In this document: positions 10,339 to 21,998 of the stretch, in pieces
How positions within the stretch are numbered: the first letter of the stretch is position 1
How the letters are laid out: each line of letters starts with the position of its first letter
Assembly: GCF_000003195.3 (NCBI RefSeq)
Contig: NC_012870.2
Span: 25,722,501-25,786,500, forward strand
Direction: 5' to 3'
Source: Sorghum bicolor
Taxonomy: Eukaryota; Streptophyta; Magnoliopsida; Poales; Poaceae
DNA length: 64,000 nucleotides
Program-made: the position numbers and the translations under genes
The notes under the pieces: generated by a model
What the model was told of the DNA's origin: nothing
Seen by the model: only the letters and a program-made list of their open reading frames with translations
Databases searched by the model: none

Positions 10339-13300
10339 TGTCACACCCAGTTTTAAAGAACAAAACCAAGCAAGCCATATGTGTGCCCAGAAAGTCCATA
10401 CATATAACAACAGAAAGGAATAGTATCAGAAACAATGTTATATAGCGGAAACATACATATAATAGACACTTACATCAGAGCATCGCGGAATGATAACTAA
10501 TCTTTGGGCTCAATCTTCACAGGGACGGCTGACTGGGGTAACATATGCCTAGCACTTCTTGTATTCTGAGAACGTCCTTCATGATTCCATCGCTCTTCTG
10601 ATCAACTCTTACTAGTAAACTGGAGTGGTGGGAAATAGCAAGAGTGAGCACATATCGTACTCAACAAGTATAACCAGGGGTTCATGAGGCTCAAATAGCT
10701 GACACTGGTTTGACTGCATTCAGCTTTTAATAATAGTGGATCGCATGTTCTTAGTTATATAACAAATGTCAAGGTAGCATAAATAATCCCATAATCACAT
10801 GATCAATTGTATACAACAATTAAGAATAACACATATAAACAACATAATAAACCATCATTTATCATTATTAATCATGTTTATCAGTGTTCATCTATTCCGT
10901 CAGTTTTCCGGGCCGCCCGTATCCGTGGGCACGGCTAGTATACCAGATTTAACACTCTGCACAGGTTGTACATCTTTACCCATGAGTCATGATTTACCCT
11001 TTCGCCCGAGGTGATCAGCTTCTTAACCCACTTCCAAGGAAGGTCGGCAGGGATCACTATGAAGCCTTTCAAAAGTTCGTCTAACATGTTAGGGCCGCAA
11101 GGTTTTCTTTGCGCGCAGATATAGATACCCCCTTCCAAATGGCACAATGACGCGCAGCCTATACACATAAGGACAGGGGCTCGCACTATACCCAAAACGG
11201 TTCAGCCCCTCTAGCGCCCTTTCGGGTAACCGCTAACAAGCTAGAAAAGGTCTTCATACTGAGCTGAAGCCAGAGCCATATAGCCCTCATGGTTGTACGA
11301 GTTGTCCCAGCTTTTGCCAAGGGATAAGTCCTTATGGAGGGTCAAGATCAATCCAGCAAAAGCCAGAGTTCTTTCCACTCTTTATATTCAAGTTGCTAGA
11401 AAGCTTATTTTATTATTTATTGTATATCTAAATATTGATGTTACAAGATCATGGATTATAATCAAGCACTAGCAAGAACTACCCAAATGCATAACCAAAT
11501 AGGTATCAAGGAATTCAAGATAACAATCATCTATGATTTCACTAAGGTTGTCAAGGTGGACATATGCATATGATATATGTGTAATTATAAGTGTATAAGT
11601 AACAAGGATGGTCCCAAGTTATACTTGCCTTAAGCACTTGCTCAATTCTCACACCATCAACTTTTGGTCATCATCTTCTCATCTTCAGCGTCCACAAACA
11701 GTTCTCGTCTACTCGTATCAAGCACCACACATAGGCAAACATACAAACAACAATAGACAACTAAGAACAGTACACCACACAAGAGAAAAGAGTGTACTAA
11801 TAAATAATCAGCGCTACAAGATCGCAAGAACCACTGAAACCGAACCTATCATTAAAAGAAATGACTAACGATAGTTTTATATTATAAAAGAGAAGCTTAC
11901 ATATTTAATTTATTTAACTATTTAAGTAAACCAAATAATATAAAAGTTATTAATTCAGATTAATGTTAACATAAATTATTTTTAAAATTCAAGTTAAAAC
12001 TAATCATGTTTTATTTATAAATATTTAGATATCATTTATGCCAAATCCACACTAACATGTAAATATAAACTGACATATGAGAGCATCTAAAATCTAATCA
12101 AATTTAACATACATATTTGGACTAAATAAATTATAATTTAGAAACATGATTATGTATAGCATTTAATCAGGTTAACATTTATATATGAAATACATGAATA
12201 TAAAATCTATACTGATTTTTACTTATAAGACTAGATGCAAGTGTTTCAATCAATTTAGTATTTAACTATGTACACAAAAGCATGTAGCAATTAAACTAAA
12301 GCACTTATGTTTTAAGGTTGAACTAAGCATTTTATAACTCCGAAGACATCATGATTAATATTATTTAAATTAACATTAATTTATGAAGCACCGAAATATA
12401 AACCTATTATGCTTTTAATTAGAAAGCTATTTAATAAATATTAATCTAATTTTGATTAATAACCTATAATCAAATGTAATGATAAATTTTAACACTACCG
12501 TGTAGAGCGTATCGATATAAATTCAACATAATTTGAATGGACAATTAGAACGTTAACGCGACAGAATTTACAAACCAGTGGCGAAGTTGTAAATATCTCG
12601 TCGTCTTCCTTTGAACAGAACGTGCAGAACACCCGTGGCCTCCATGACCATCGTCCATTGAAGCTCAGCGGAGACCCTTGGCCAGGGGAGAAGGACGACT
12701 AGCTGGGGTGCCACGGCCGCTGATCCTTGGTCAGTTGGCCTGCCGATAGCTTGGTCCGCACCGGCCGGGGCTAGGCCCACGCATGGAAGGTCGGCGCCGG
12801 TCTGCGTCAAGGCTATCGCACAGGGCAGCGATGGCTTCCTCCCCCTGTGCACGAATGGAGGGACCGAAGTCGGAACTAGGAGGCTCAAGGATGTGGCCGG
12901 CAGATGCTAGACAACAATACAATTCGGAGAACAATTAACTTCACGATCGTTAATGGTGGTTCGCCGGAAAAGAGGAAGATGGGTTAGGGATCAATCAAAC
13001 GGGAATGGATTTGCAAAATAAATAGCGTGCTGGTGTAGAGAACGTCAAGACGAACCTCGGGTAGAAGCAGAATTCGCGGAAGATGAAAAACATGGCCGAA
13101 AAAGCACGGCGAATGTTCACCGGAAGTTCGCCGGAGTTTTATGTTTTGAAACTTCGGCTTTATATCTAGGATGATAGGAGCGGCGGCTCGGAAAAGCAGC
13201 TGTACTTTCGGAATCAGCGCGTCGAGAGCTACGCCGACATATATATAGTGTTAGGGTTCAGAGTCGGTATAAAAACGAGATATTTTATTATTTTTCGGAT

Positions 13301-13645
13301 TTAATTAATTTCGTGAAAAAAATAATTCTAGAAAATCCAGAATTGATATTTAACCTACGAAAATTACTCTGAATGCTCCAAAAATTTGGGGAAAATTCTT
13401 AGAGACACTTTGGAATATGAGGAATCTAAATAAAGTATTTGGAGCTCGTGATAAGATAATTTGAAGAATCTAAAAATTAAATTATGCTCATACAAAAGTG
13501 GAAAAGAATTTCAGAAAAAGCTGGAAAACAAGGAATAAAGATGTGCCGAACAAGGAGCAATTTTTTTTTATTTTCATGAGCTCTCAAATACAAAACTAAA
13601 TCAATTTTCATCTATTTTGAAAGGAGCAGATTTTAGGGTGTTACA
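10339..13645 (-). mobile_element. Solo LTR of a Tekay-type element
   Basis: Read on the minus strand it begins TGTAACACCCTAAAATC and ends GGGTGTGACA, as in the Tekay LTRs at the window start. It is 3307 bp and flanked by a perfect 5-bp target duplication CTATT (10334-10338 and 13646-13650). No primer site, polypurine tract or coding sequence is present between the ends, so recombination between two LTRs removed the body. A GC-rich block (12570-13200) contains overlapping minus-strand ORFs without recognisable domains. Confidence 0.9.
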
Positions 13646-13760
13646 CTATTGTGTAGTAATTGATACATCTTTGTATCACTATCACTCTACCAACTACTAA
13701 TATTTCTAGAAAAAATATCTCATTTTATATGTAGATTGTTGTTATCAATTAATATGATCA

Positions 13761-14353
13761 ATCCTTCTTTTTACTTCTACATTTTGTTATCGATTATGCT
13801 TACCATATTACCCTTTATCCACCCTATTTTTTCTAGTTATATTAATTTAATTCTCAAGCTATTAGAACTCATGTATTCGCTAAAAAAATACTCATTTATG
13901 TTTATCTTAATTTAGTTTATGCTATTATTTTAATAAATGTCTAGCATTCTGTTGTTGAGTATTTTATATACTTTCATCATTGATCTATAACAATGAAGAA
14001 TATTTTGTACCAAACAAGAACATGTTCAAATGGTAGTACAATTGTTATCATGTTTTAGTAATGTACCTCTTCTCGCCTATTGGCTTATTACTTGTTCAAT
14101 AGATGCTTGCTCCATTGTCAACAAAATGGACTCTAACATGAAATCTATTGTTTCTGTTAAAAAAAGGAGAACTTTTTTGCATTAAGGAACTTATTATTTG
14201 AGTACATAGAGTCCAAGCACCAAGATTCCAAGAGCCCCATATGACTTTCTCCTTACCCACTGTCAATCCCATGTTATAACTCAACGCGTTGTCAAATCAC
14301 AGGATTATTACTTTCCCAAAGTCTCAAAACAGGTGCACTTCTAGGATTTTAGA
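13761..14353 (+). repeat. Unidentified direct repeat, copy B
   Basis: Homologous to 9600-10197 with scattered substitutions and small indels. Before the solo LTR inserted, the two copies would have been about 250 bp apart in direct orientation, as in an old tandem duplication. Flanking sequences beyond the copies differ. 13651-13760 is AT-rich unique DNA. Confidence 0.75.
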
Positions 14354-15659
14354 AGAAAATCATAGTTCCATGAAAATTATATATTTCATCTTATCAAAAG
14401 CTATTCAGCATGTAATGATTGCACTTAAAAATAAAGAAGATAAAAAATGCCACTAGAACTAGGCGGAACATATCTAAAAATGTATTTATTTTAGAATAAA
14501 TTTCAAATGCTACAACACTTATTTTAGAACAAATTGAGTATATGTTTCTATTTGCTCACAAAGCATTTACGAGTTTTCTATGTTCTCCCTGCTTGCAGAA
14601 GTGCAGATGGAGTAGGATAAGGCTTAGTCCTTCTTGGAATCCTGATTGCATTATGTTTAGCACTAAACATAGGTAAACACATAATTAGTATTTTTTATTA
14701 GTTGAGCACTATTTAAATTGTTTGCCAGTGTATGAATTCTGACGCATTATATTATATCCATAGACAAAAAAAGGATTTCATTTTCCATTACTAGATGCAT
14801 GTATGACGGCATCTGTTTCAAATTACGTTTTTTTTCTAAGCACATAATTATTGCTATGCACCATAAGATATATGTTATGTCTAGATATATTGCTATATAT
14901 TTGGTCTAGCTTTATAAATATTTGTTGTCTTTATATATCTGGTCAAACTTGCCATAGTTTGACTAGAACAGTGCTACAGTGTACTACATTTAAAAGAATG
15001 CAGCTCTAAATATGTCCTTAGTCAAAATTGGTTGAAGTTTTCCTAAATTATAGAAAATAGTATCAATATTTACTATTTTAAATTATTATAAAAACATAAT
15101 AATAAATCTAATAATGCTTATTTGATATCATAGATATTTATAATTGTTTATATAAATTTAGTTAAATTTAAGATAGTTTTGAGTTAGTAATGTTAGTTTT
15201 CCATGTACAAGGCATTCCAACTATATGACTATATCTCTGATTAGACTTGGTGACTCCAAAATCACCAGTTACCTACTGCTACATTGCACGTGCACCAAAG
15301 GATTCCTACTTCCTTGTCCCTACACACTGCAAGGCTGAGGTCTCAACTCGGCTTATATGTTATAGCTGTTCTAGATAGGCAGTTCCGAACAATGCCAGGT
15401 TTGTTGAGAACAAGAAAACAGATGCATCTGCTTAGTGCTACCACTGAGAATGTTGTTGGTATACTCAGTACAAAAAAAAGTTGTTAATGACAAGATACAG
15501 ATTACTGGGTGTACTAAGCATCAAAACACAGCGAAAGGGTGCATAGTGGTGCCTTAAAAATTACTACAAGCATTGCTCTTTTTTCATATACTTCAAGTTA
15601 GAATGAGTGAAAAAGAAGTCTCCAAATCTGAAAATAAAAACTTGCCGACTACTTAGAAC
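14354..15659. other. AT-rich unique DNA, no gene seen
   Basis: No ORF longer than 67 codons with recognisable similarity, no clear inverted-repeat element and no LTR. Long AT-rich runs (14880-15200) suggest degraded transposon or intron sequence. Confidence 0.5.
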
Positions 15660-15782
15660 TCAGCACACAGGTAGGTCAGCGTTGTTTCTAGACATCATGG
15701 CATCATACCCATTCGGATCAGCAGCAACTGTCTTGATTGGAGACTCAGGTCTTCTTTGCAATGCAGTATCGTATAGGCGGAC
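15660..15782 (-). pseudogene. WDR74/Nsa1-like exon fragment
   Basis: On the minus strand a splice-acceptor-like pyrimidine run plus CAG (15783-15790) is followed by an open frame reading VRLYDTALQRRP, then SPIKTVAADPNGYD. This closely matches the WD-repeat protein WDR74 (yeast Nsa1), a nucleolar factor of 60S ribosome assembly, which has a VRLYDT...QRRP motif in its propeller. The last residues (MMSRNN onward) diverge and end at a stop. No other exon of that gene is evident within several kb, so this is a stray exon, either captured by a transposon or left from a decayed gene copy. Confidence 0.55.
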
Positions 15783-15966
15783 CTGAAAAAGGTAAACACC
15801 ATTCGCATGAAAAAGTTCAGTGTTAGAATTATTCACATGATAACACCCGTTGCGCAATTCACAATGTCAACATAATATGGTTCAAATAAAAATTATTCAA
15901 CCGAATTGATGGAAAATGACAAAGCAAAATAGGGGAGAAACTTCTTGGTGTCTAACTTGCTATACA

Positions 15967-16179
15967 CTCCCTCCATACCCTCTTGAACCTGGGACCTCAC
16001 AAGTCACGACTCAACCATCGCGCTGGAGCTAGACACTTGGGCCTTTGATTGTTTCTTGGAAGAAATGCATCTGCAACCATATTTATTAGAAGCAGAGATG
16101 AAAAACTAACATCTAATTAATTACTCCTTGCTAAGCACAATCATGTCCTAAACGTCAACAAATTCGGGTATAGAGGGAG
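15967..16179. mobile_element. Possible Stowaway-like MITE
   Basis: Ends CTCCCTCCATACC and GGTATAGAGGGAG are inverted repeats (12 of 13 match) of the Stowaway (Tc1/mariner MITE) consensus type. The right flank is TA, but the left flank is CA after TATA, so the target duplication is not clean. The interior does not look like a typical Stowaway. Confidence 0.5.
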
Positions 16180-17557
16180 TAAATACCAATGATGATTTGT
16201 GTTTACTGTTAAATACACATTATTGGTGGAAGTATACTATTTCCTGTCTTTCAAACCTATAGACAATTCTTGTGCACAGTACACATATGTGACATATAAA
16301 GTTGAAGTTACCATTGCCGTTTCTTGTAACCAAACCTTTCTCCTAGATATTTTTTTTTGATACCTCCTATGCTATTTCCTGCTTGGCACAACAAAAATCA
16401 CCAAGTATACACAATGATATATAGGACTAAAGAGTTCAGATTATTGTCATCACAGTTGGCCTTCTCTATAACATCTCCTTCACGTGGTACTGCCCAAAAG
16501 AGCTGAACAAATCTGGAACTGGAACTGCATGAAAGACCTTAACACACTTGGAACTGCATACCAAATTAAATAATAATAATAATTTCTTTCAAACTAACCA
16601 CTCAAACAATGATGCATAGAAACAAATGGCCAAGAGCAAAAGCCAAAGAAAGCTAATCTTCTCATCATTTTACTAATAACATGCAGTTAAGGATTGTAAT
16701 ACTCGTCAACATTGTATAGTACCACTGCTAAATACAGAAGCAATCCGTGTAGATCATTTTGCTAAAAAGCAGTTAGCTTAGACGCATCAAAGAGGAAATG
16801 GTGAAGCAGATAATACACTAACCATATCTACAGACGAGTACGTTTTTCTTCAGTCTCGACAGAGATGTCAAACAAACGATAAATATAATAATTAGTTTTA
16901 AAAAAAACAGGTACAGAAAATCTTAGAAGGAACCAGGCAAAGGAAAATAGTTTTGCTTGAACCAGCAGTTCATGATGTCAAATAAAGAAAAATAGCTAGC
17001 ACTCAGTTGAACCCTTTGCATAGGGATAAATTGCAGACAAGAAAGATTGGTAGAAAACAAAACCATACCTAAGCAACGAGATCTAGGGAGATGAAGCAAG
17101 AGGCTTTGATGGAGGCGGCCGTCGTGGCACGGGTGGCGTTGTTCTGTGTCGTTGGAGAGCAGCTGCCGGGTGACCACGAGACATACGCCGCAGAGGTTGC
17201 AGATGCAGACCATGGCCACGTGCACAGCTCAAACCACCGCGGCAGCCGGCGGAGATGGGGGCGGCGTCGGCATGGGAGTGCAGCACAGAGGGGATGAAAG
17301 AGACGAAGAGGACAAGGAAACCATATCTAGCGGCGAGCTCCCGGCGGTTGAGGCGAGCTCGCCCAGGAAGAAAGGGCAATGGGTAGATCTAGACTGAACA
17401 TGAGGAGGTGGAGAGAAGGGTGACGAAAGCGGGATGACGAGACGACTCGTGAGATGACGAGAAATGAAAAATGAAAGACTGAATCGGGGGGTGGGCGGTC
17501 AACAGGCGGGGGCAGATGGCAAGCGAGGAGAGCGCGGCCGGGAGACGATGGACGACG
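16180..17557. other. Unique DNA with GC-rich block, no gene supported
   Basis: 16180-17080 is AT-rich without recognisable coding sequence. 17083-17557 is GC-rich with overlapping minus-strand ORFs (84, 98 and 100 codons) in different frames and no known domain. This looks like the promoter-proximal exon of a decayed or captured gene, but nothing links it to the WDR74-like exon. Confidence 0.4.
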
Positions 17558-17631
17558 GAGATAACTGGTGCTGCAACCCATAGTTGCGACGTTGATTTAT
17601 CGCAACTATGGGTTGCGACACCAACTATCTC
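17558..17631. repeat. Long hairpin: 32-nt arms, 10-nt loop
   Basis: Arms 17558-17589 and 17600-17631 are inverted repeats matching at 28 of 32 positions; the inner 17 positions (GCAACCCATAGTTGCGA) are perfect. The loop is CGTTGATTTA. I see no target duplication and no larger element around it. It could be a foldback transposon remnant or a small-RNA precursor-like hairpin. Confidence 0.8.
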
Positions 17632-17739
17632 ACCTCTTCATTTTGCTTCAAGATCTGCACTGATCAAACTTCTTTATCCCACGGTATACTATAGTTTCAA
17701 CTCGAGAGATGATATTTTTAGCATCTCGTCCATCTCCCT

Positions 17740-17935
17740 CCTTTTCAGCTTTCTCTCTCTCTCAATTGTCTCTACCCCTCTCTCTGTACCTACCTCCACT
17801 CTTTCTTCTTCCTCTCCTCTCTCCCGGAGCTCTCTCTGTCTTTCTCTCCCTCTCACGTTCTCTCTCCCATTCCGTCTCTTCCTCTCTCCCTCTTTCTTCC
17901 CTCTCTCTTCTTCCTCTGCTATATCTTCTCCCGTA
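17740..17935 (+). repeat. Pyrimidine-rich low-complexity tract
   Basis: Dominated by CT repeats (CTCTCTCTC, CTTCCTCTC). It produces spurious Ser/Leu-rich ORFs on the plus strand and Glu/Arg-rich ORFs on the minus strand. 17936-18590 beyond it is AT-rich with no supported feature. Confidence 0.8.
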
Positions 17936-18592
17936 GCTATGAGTTGGCTAAACATATTTTTAGGTTTTAAATCTTTCAGATTCGTTTTCTACTTTATCGC
18001 TGTTCTTCATTGCAGTGTATTTTGCTCTCTCAGATCTTACCTTTTCTTTCTGTTACGGGGATATATCCTTGCATTTATCGAATTGCTCCATTTGTTCACC
18101 AAATCCTTTTTTTGTTGTAAAAAATTCAGATCCGTTCTTTGCTATATGGTTGTTATTGACTGCGTTTTTTATTTTGGTTCATCACATTTTACCTGTTTCT
18201 TCCATTTAAGATGACAAATCCGTGCTTTCATCCAATTGCAGATCTTTGTACACCTAGTGTTTTTTTGGTCCTGTTGACATTTTAGTCATTTTTTTTCACC
18301 CAGCCTCTCTCTTTCTTACTCAAGCACTGTTGCATGAGATTCAATCTGCCACCCCTTTTGTCTAGCGTCTGCTTCCTCAGGTACTCTGTCATATTTAGAT
18401 GCTCACGAATTTTGGTTTTTAGGGATGCTTCTTAGGTCTGGCAATAAATTAGTCTAGCATTTGTTTGCCAGAAACATATCTCAAGCTTTTTCTTTGACAA
18501 GATAGGTTAATTTTCATTTATAATTTATTACATAACATGAACATTTAATTCTTTACCTAGGATCTATCTTCAGATCACTACTTCCTCTTCAG

Positions 18593-18674
18593 ATGAAGCT
18601 TGGGGAGAAAGCACTCGATGAAGCTTGTTCCCCAAGGACGAGCTGCAGAAAGCACTCGATGAAGCTTGGGGAGA
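18593..18674 (+). repeat. Short imperfect tandem repeat, 41-bp period
   Basis: AAAGCACTCGATGAAGCTT occurs at 18608-18626 and 18649-18667, and GATGAAGCTTGGGGAGA at 18593 and 18659. It lies in otherwise unremarkable sequence. Confidence 0.65.
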
Positions 18675-18888
18675 CAACATTGTCATCGACGATGGTGATG
18701 CTTATCCCGAAGCCAGGGATATATACTGATTCCAGCACCAAGGAGGTGCGCTGCCATCCAAGATCTAAGTCTGCTTAGTCTGCTAAGGTTATATATGCAA
18801 CCAACCAATTTATCTATGCCCCATAACCTATCATCAGGAGTTGATGGCAACACTTTAATTAGTGTCTTAATTAGTGTCATGTTCTCAA

Positions 18889-18983
18889 TCAATTTTACTT
18901 TGGAACTCATGTCCGTCTCATGTCAATTTTACTTTGGAACTCATATCCGTCTCATGTCAATTTTACTTTGGAACTCATGTCTT
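18889..18983 (+). repeat. 34-bp tandem repeat, about 2.8 copies
   Basis: Units start at 18889, 18923 and 18957, each beginning TCAATTTTACTTTGGAACTC; the first two are nearly identical. 18984-20570 holds no supported gene. A diffuse repeated phrase around 19125-19320 (GTCGCTGGGGGAATTGT twice, CTCATGATTACA and related) and a moderately GC-rich patch (19740-19970) are the only structure seen there. Confidence 0.85.
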
Positions 18984-20572
18984 GTGTTCCATGTGTAATT
19001 AATATAATGGAGTCATCTATTCTCTCTTTCGTGCCGTTGCTGGCAACTGGCCAGTTTTACTTTCTTCTCCCTGCCATGTGCAATACATGGCGCTCCATCT
19101 GTGCACATAAACGTGAGTCATCCTGTCGCTGGGGGAATTGTTTTCTCGATCGGGTTGTTAACCCGTTTTTCATTAAGAGGGTCGCTGGGGGAATTGTCAC
19201 CTGGAGAACTCTCATGATACAAACTGCAATCCAAGGTAAGTCCTCATGATTACACAATCTCGCCTGGCAATTCAAAGGCAGGTCCTCACGATACAAATTG
19301 CAGTCCAATATAGATTCTCATGATTACAAATTGTATTTGATTCAGTGAAACAGGATATACAAAATGCATTCATGTTTGTGCCACGTGATGCTGCTCAATG
19401 GTTGCATATTTCTTAGGCCCTGCAGATCTGATTTTCAGATATTTTTAAGTAAAGTTCATTTTTCTTTATGATACTTAGTTGCTGTTTTTATTTAATCAGC
19501 ATCGAGACTTGTGTTTGTTGCATTCCTAGCCCAGATACAATTTTGAATGAGATTTCACGGTTAACTCGAATGATTTAACTGCGTCAAATGCAAATTAGAT
19601 ATTGAATGCATCATCTTTTGTACTGTTCTTGTTTACCATTCAGATTGAAATACTGTTCGAGCTCATGTTATATCCGCTGATTCAAGGCCATATCTTCTAT
19701 CTTCTACCACTAAAACATAGGTAGAGCAATCGTCCACACCCAGCGAAGCGAAAACACTCCCGCTCCATGGTTCTCTTGGCAATTTTTACCACGTCGACAA
19801 GTGGGACCATCCTACCTGAGGCTTCCCGATCCCAACATCTACGTCTGCTACCCTATGCCACGCGTTGTATAGCTTCGTCTCCCTCGGCTAGATCAGGATT
19901 GGGCTGGCTAGATCGATGCCATGGCCCCCTCGTTGACGTGCCGCGCCCTTCATCCGTGCTAACGCTACGGTAATATTTAGTAGTGCAAATCAAACAATAC
20001 CTGCATAATACTTGGTTTCAAAAGATCTGGATCTAATATTACTATGAGAACACATGCCTCTTTATCAAAGATAGCTTTATTATTTTTTTTGAATTTTAAG
20101 ATAGCTTTATTATCACGGATTTAATAATATCATTACGCAAGAAACCAATCTATGCTCTAAAAGATATAATTCAATGCTAAATAGGAAAAAGTTCAAAAAT
20201 CAAAGGGCCACAACACTGCCCCTCTCAACTTCCATGCCGCTGCTTCTCATCTCCTAGCAAATTGCCAGATTCGTAAAATCTACAGGGTTGAAAAATAGCT
20301 ACAGATTGTAGATACAGATAGCCAAGGGAAATGATTTGATTGACAGGGGCATACCAGTGAGTGGAACACGGCTGAGATCTAGTTTTATTTGATTGATAGG
20401 GTTCACATTGTCTACTTGTCCACGAGCTCATGAATGCCCATAGCCTGTATGCATCCATGAAGTTGCTCTGAACCCTGAGAGGGAAACAGAGATTGGAAAA
20501 CAAATGCTAACAAACAAAAATCCCATTTGGCAACAAGATAACAAATTAACTAACAAGGCAAAGAAGCACTAC

Positions 20573-20734
20573 CTCGATATCATCTGGTGGGTAATCATTG
20601 GTACATCCAAACATATCATTACCTGTTTCTTCACATCTTAAACATAATGTGGATTGATGATCATTCCTCTTGTGCTTATCAGGGCAGTCCTTTGCCATAT
20701 GGCCTCTTTTTTTGCAGATGAAACAGTCTTAACC
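20573..20734 (-). pseudogene. ZCCHC9-like zinc-knuckle exon with stop codon
   Basis: On the minus strand the segment is bounded by an acceptor (TTTTCACAG) and a donor (GAG|GTAGTG). It encodes a CCHC knuckle, CFICKKRGHMAKDC, followed by CLRCEETGNDMFGC and NDYPPDD. This order and wording match plant and animal ZCCHC9-type zinc-knuckle proteins. Two defects are visible: an in-frame TAA just before the first knuckle, and Asn in place of the zinc-binding His in the second knuckle. No neighbouring exons of the same protein are recognisable, so it is an isolated, inactive exon. Confidence 0.75.
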
Positions 20735-20750
20735 CTGTGAAAATATTAAT

Positions 20751-21094
20751 GGTTTGTTTACTTCAAAGATTTGTCTCACGATTTACAAGCAAACCGTGCA
20801 ATTAGTTTTTTTATCTATATTTAATGCTTCATGTTGTGCTGCAAGATTAGATGTGACGGGGAATCTTGAAAAGTTTTTAGTTTTTTGAGTGAACTAAACA
20901 AGCATGTAAATATAGACGAAAACAAAAACTAATTACACAGTTTACCTGTAAACAACGCCTAAACTTTTCAAGATTTCTGTCACATCGAGATGAATCTTTT
21001 AAGCCTAGTTAGTTTATGATTAGATAATAATTATCAAATAAAAACAAAAATACTACAGTACCCAAAACCAAAAAAAATAGAACTAAACAAGGCC
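20751..21094. mobile_element. Composite, head-to-head Tourist-like MITE halves
   Basis: 20751-20902 is the left half of the GGCCTTGTTTAG MITE family in reverse orientation (shared motifs include GTCACATC, TTAATGCTTCAT and CACGATTTAC). 20903-21094 is a further copy in forward orientation ending AACTAAACAAGGCC, and it contains an inserted scrap of the same family (about 20952-20984). The full copy at 22526-22754 gives the reference order. So this is a rearranged foldback rather than a simple MITE. Confidence 0.7.
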
Positions 21095-21832
21095 TAAGTG
21101 TTTGGTATAAATTTATCTCAGTGTCGACTCATTTGAGGGACGTTTGCATATAATATTCATAATTTATTCCATAAAATTTATAATAAAGTTATACATTGCA
21201 CCTGATATATTTCTAATTTCATATCTAGCTTGTGCACAGAATGTCAAAAAATCGACGGATGTGTTACGGTAAGGGATGGATGCCCTCCCAATTCCCACGC
21301 TCCATCTCTCTCTCTATACATGTGTTTGGTTCATGCGATGGATCCGATTGATATGGTTCTTGCTGATGGATCCAACTCTCTGTTTCGCATGTTGGAGCCC
21401 GTGCAAACTATTTTAATTTTGTGCTAGGGTGCCTGCTATTTTGTAAATTTGCATCGTTGCATGCATGAACGCATTACAATTTAACCAAATATTGCATGAA
21501 GCCATAAACAGAAACTGTTATTTTTAAGCTGAGCACGAACTCGCTTGAGTTTCAAGTGAATTTTAATGATGTTCGAGTGAATTTTGTCGCCAAACTTAAT
21601 TTGCCCATGTGCTTGAGCCTGAAGCAGCAAGGCTGTTTGACGTGGTTGGCCTGTTGACCAACATGGGCAACTAATTTTATATTGTGCAGGTGATTTTGAC
21701 TGAAATAACTCAAAACTATATTCAGGTCAGCCAATAAAAAAGATGCGGACTTCAGTTTTAAAATTTTAATGTAGCGTAAATTTTTGCGACTTTGGTCATA
21801 AGATAGAAAGTTTCTGAAACAGCCTTGATGAA
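21095..21832. other. Unique AT-rich DNA, nothing recognised
   Basis: Only short ORFs of no recognisable similarity and no clear repeats. Confidence 0.5.
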
Positions 21833-21840
21833 AGCAGAAG

Positions 21841-21998
21841 CAGGGGCGAAGCCACGTTATGCTTGCCTGGTGCACGGGCACCAGGGTAAACAAAAGTTTT
21901 GTTAATAAATTGACTAATATTCACCACATATGACAAGTATATTTGGTATTTTGCTTTAACAGTGCACCACCTTTACTTTGATGTTAGCTTCGCCCCTG
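21841..21998. mobile_element. hAT-type MITE, 158 bp
   Basis: Terminal inverted repeats CAGGGGCGAAGC and GCTTCGCCCCTG bound the element. It is flanked by a perfect 8-bp duplication AGCAGAAG (21833-21840 and 21999-22006), the target-site length of hAT transposons. No coding capacity, so it needs transposase from elsewhere. 22007-22525 around it is AT-rich without features. Confidence 0.92.

Noticed and set aside
17516..18214. 232-codon plus-strand ORF
   Set aside because: Most of it is the translation of a CT-rich low-complexity tract and AT-rich flank. The opposite strand is equally open with Glu/Arg-rich frames.
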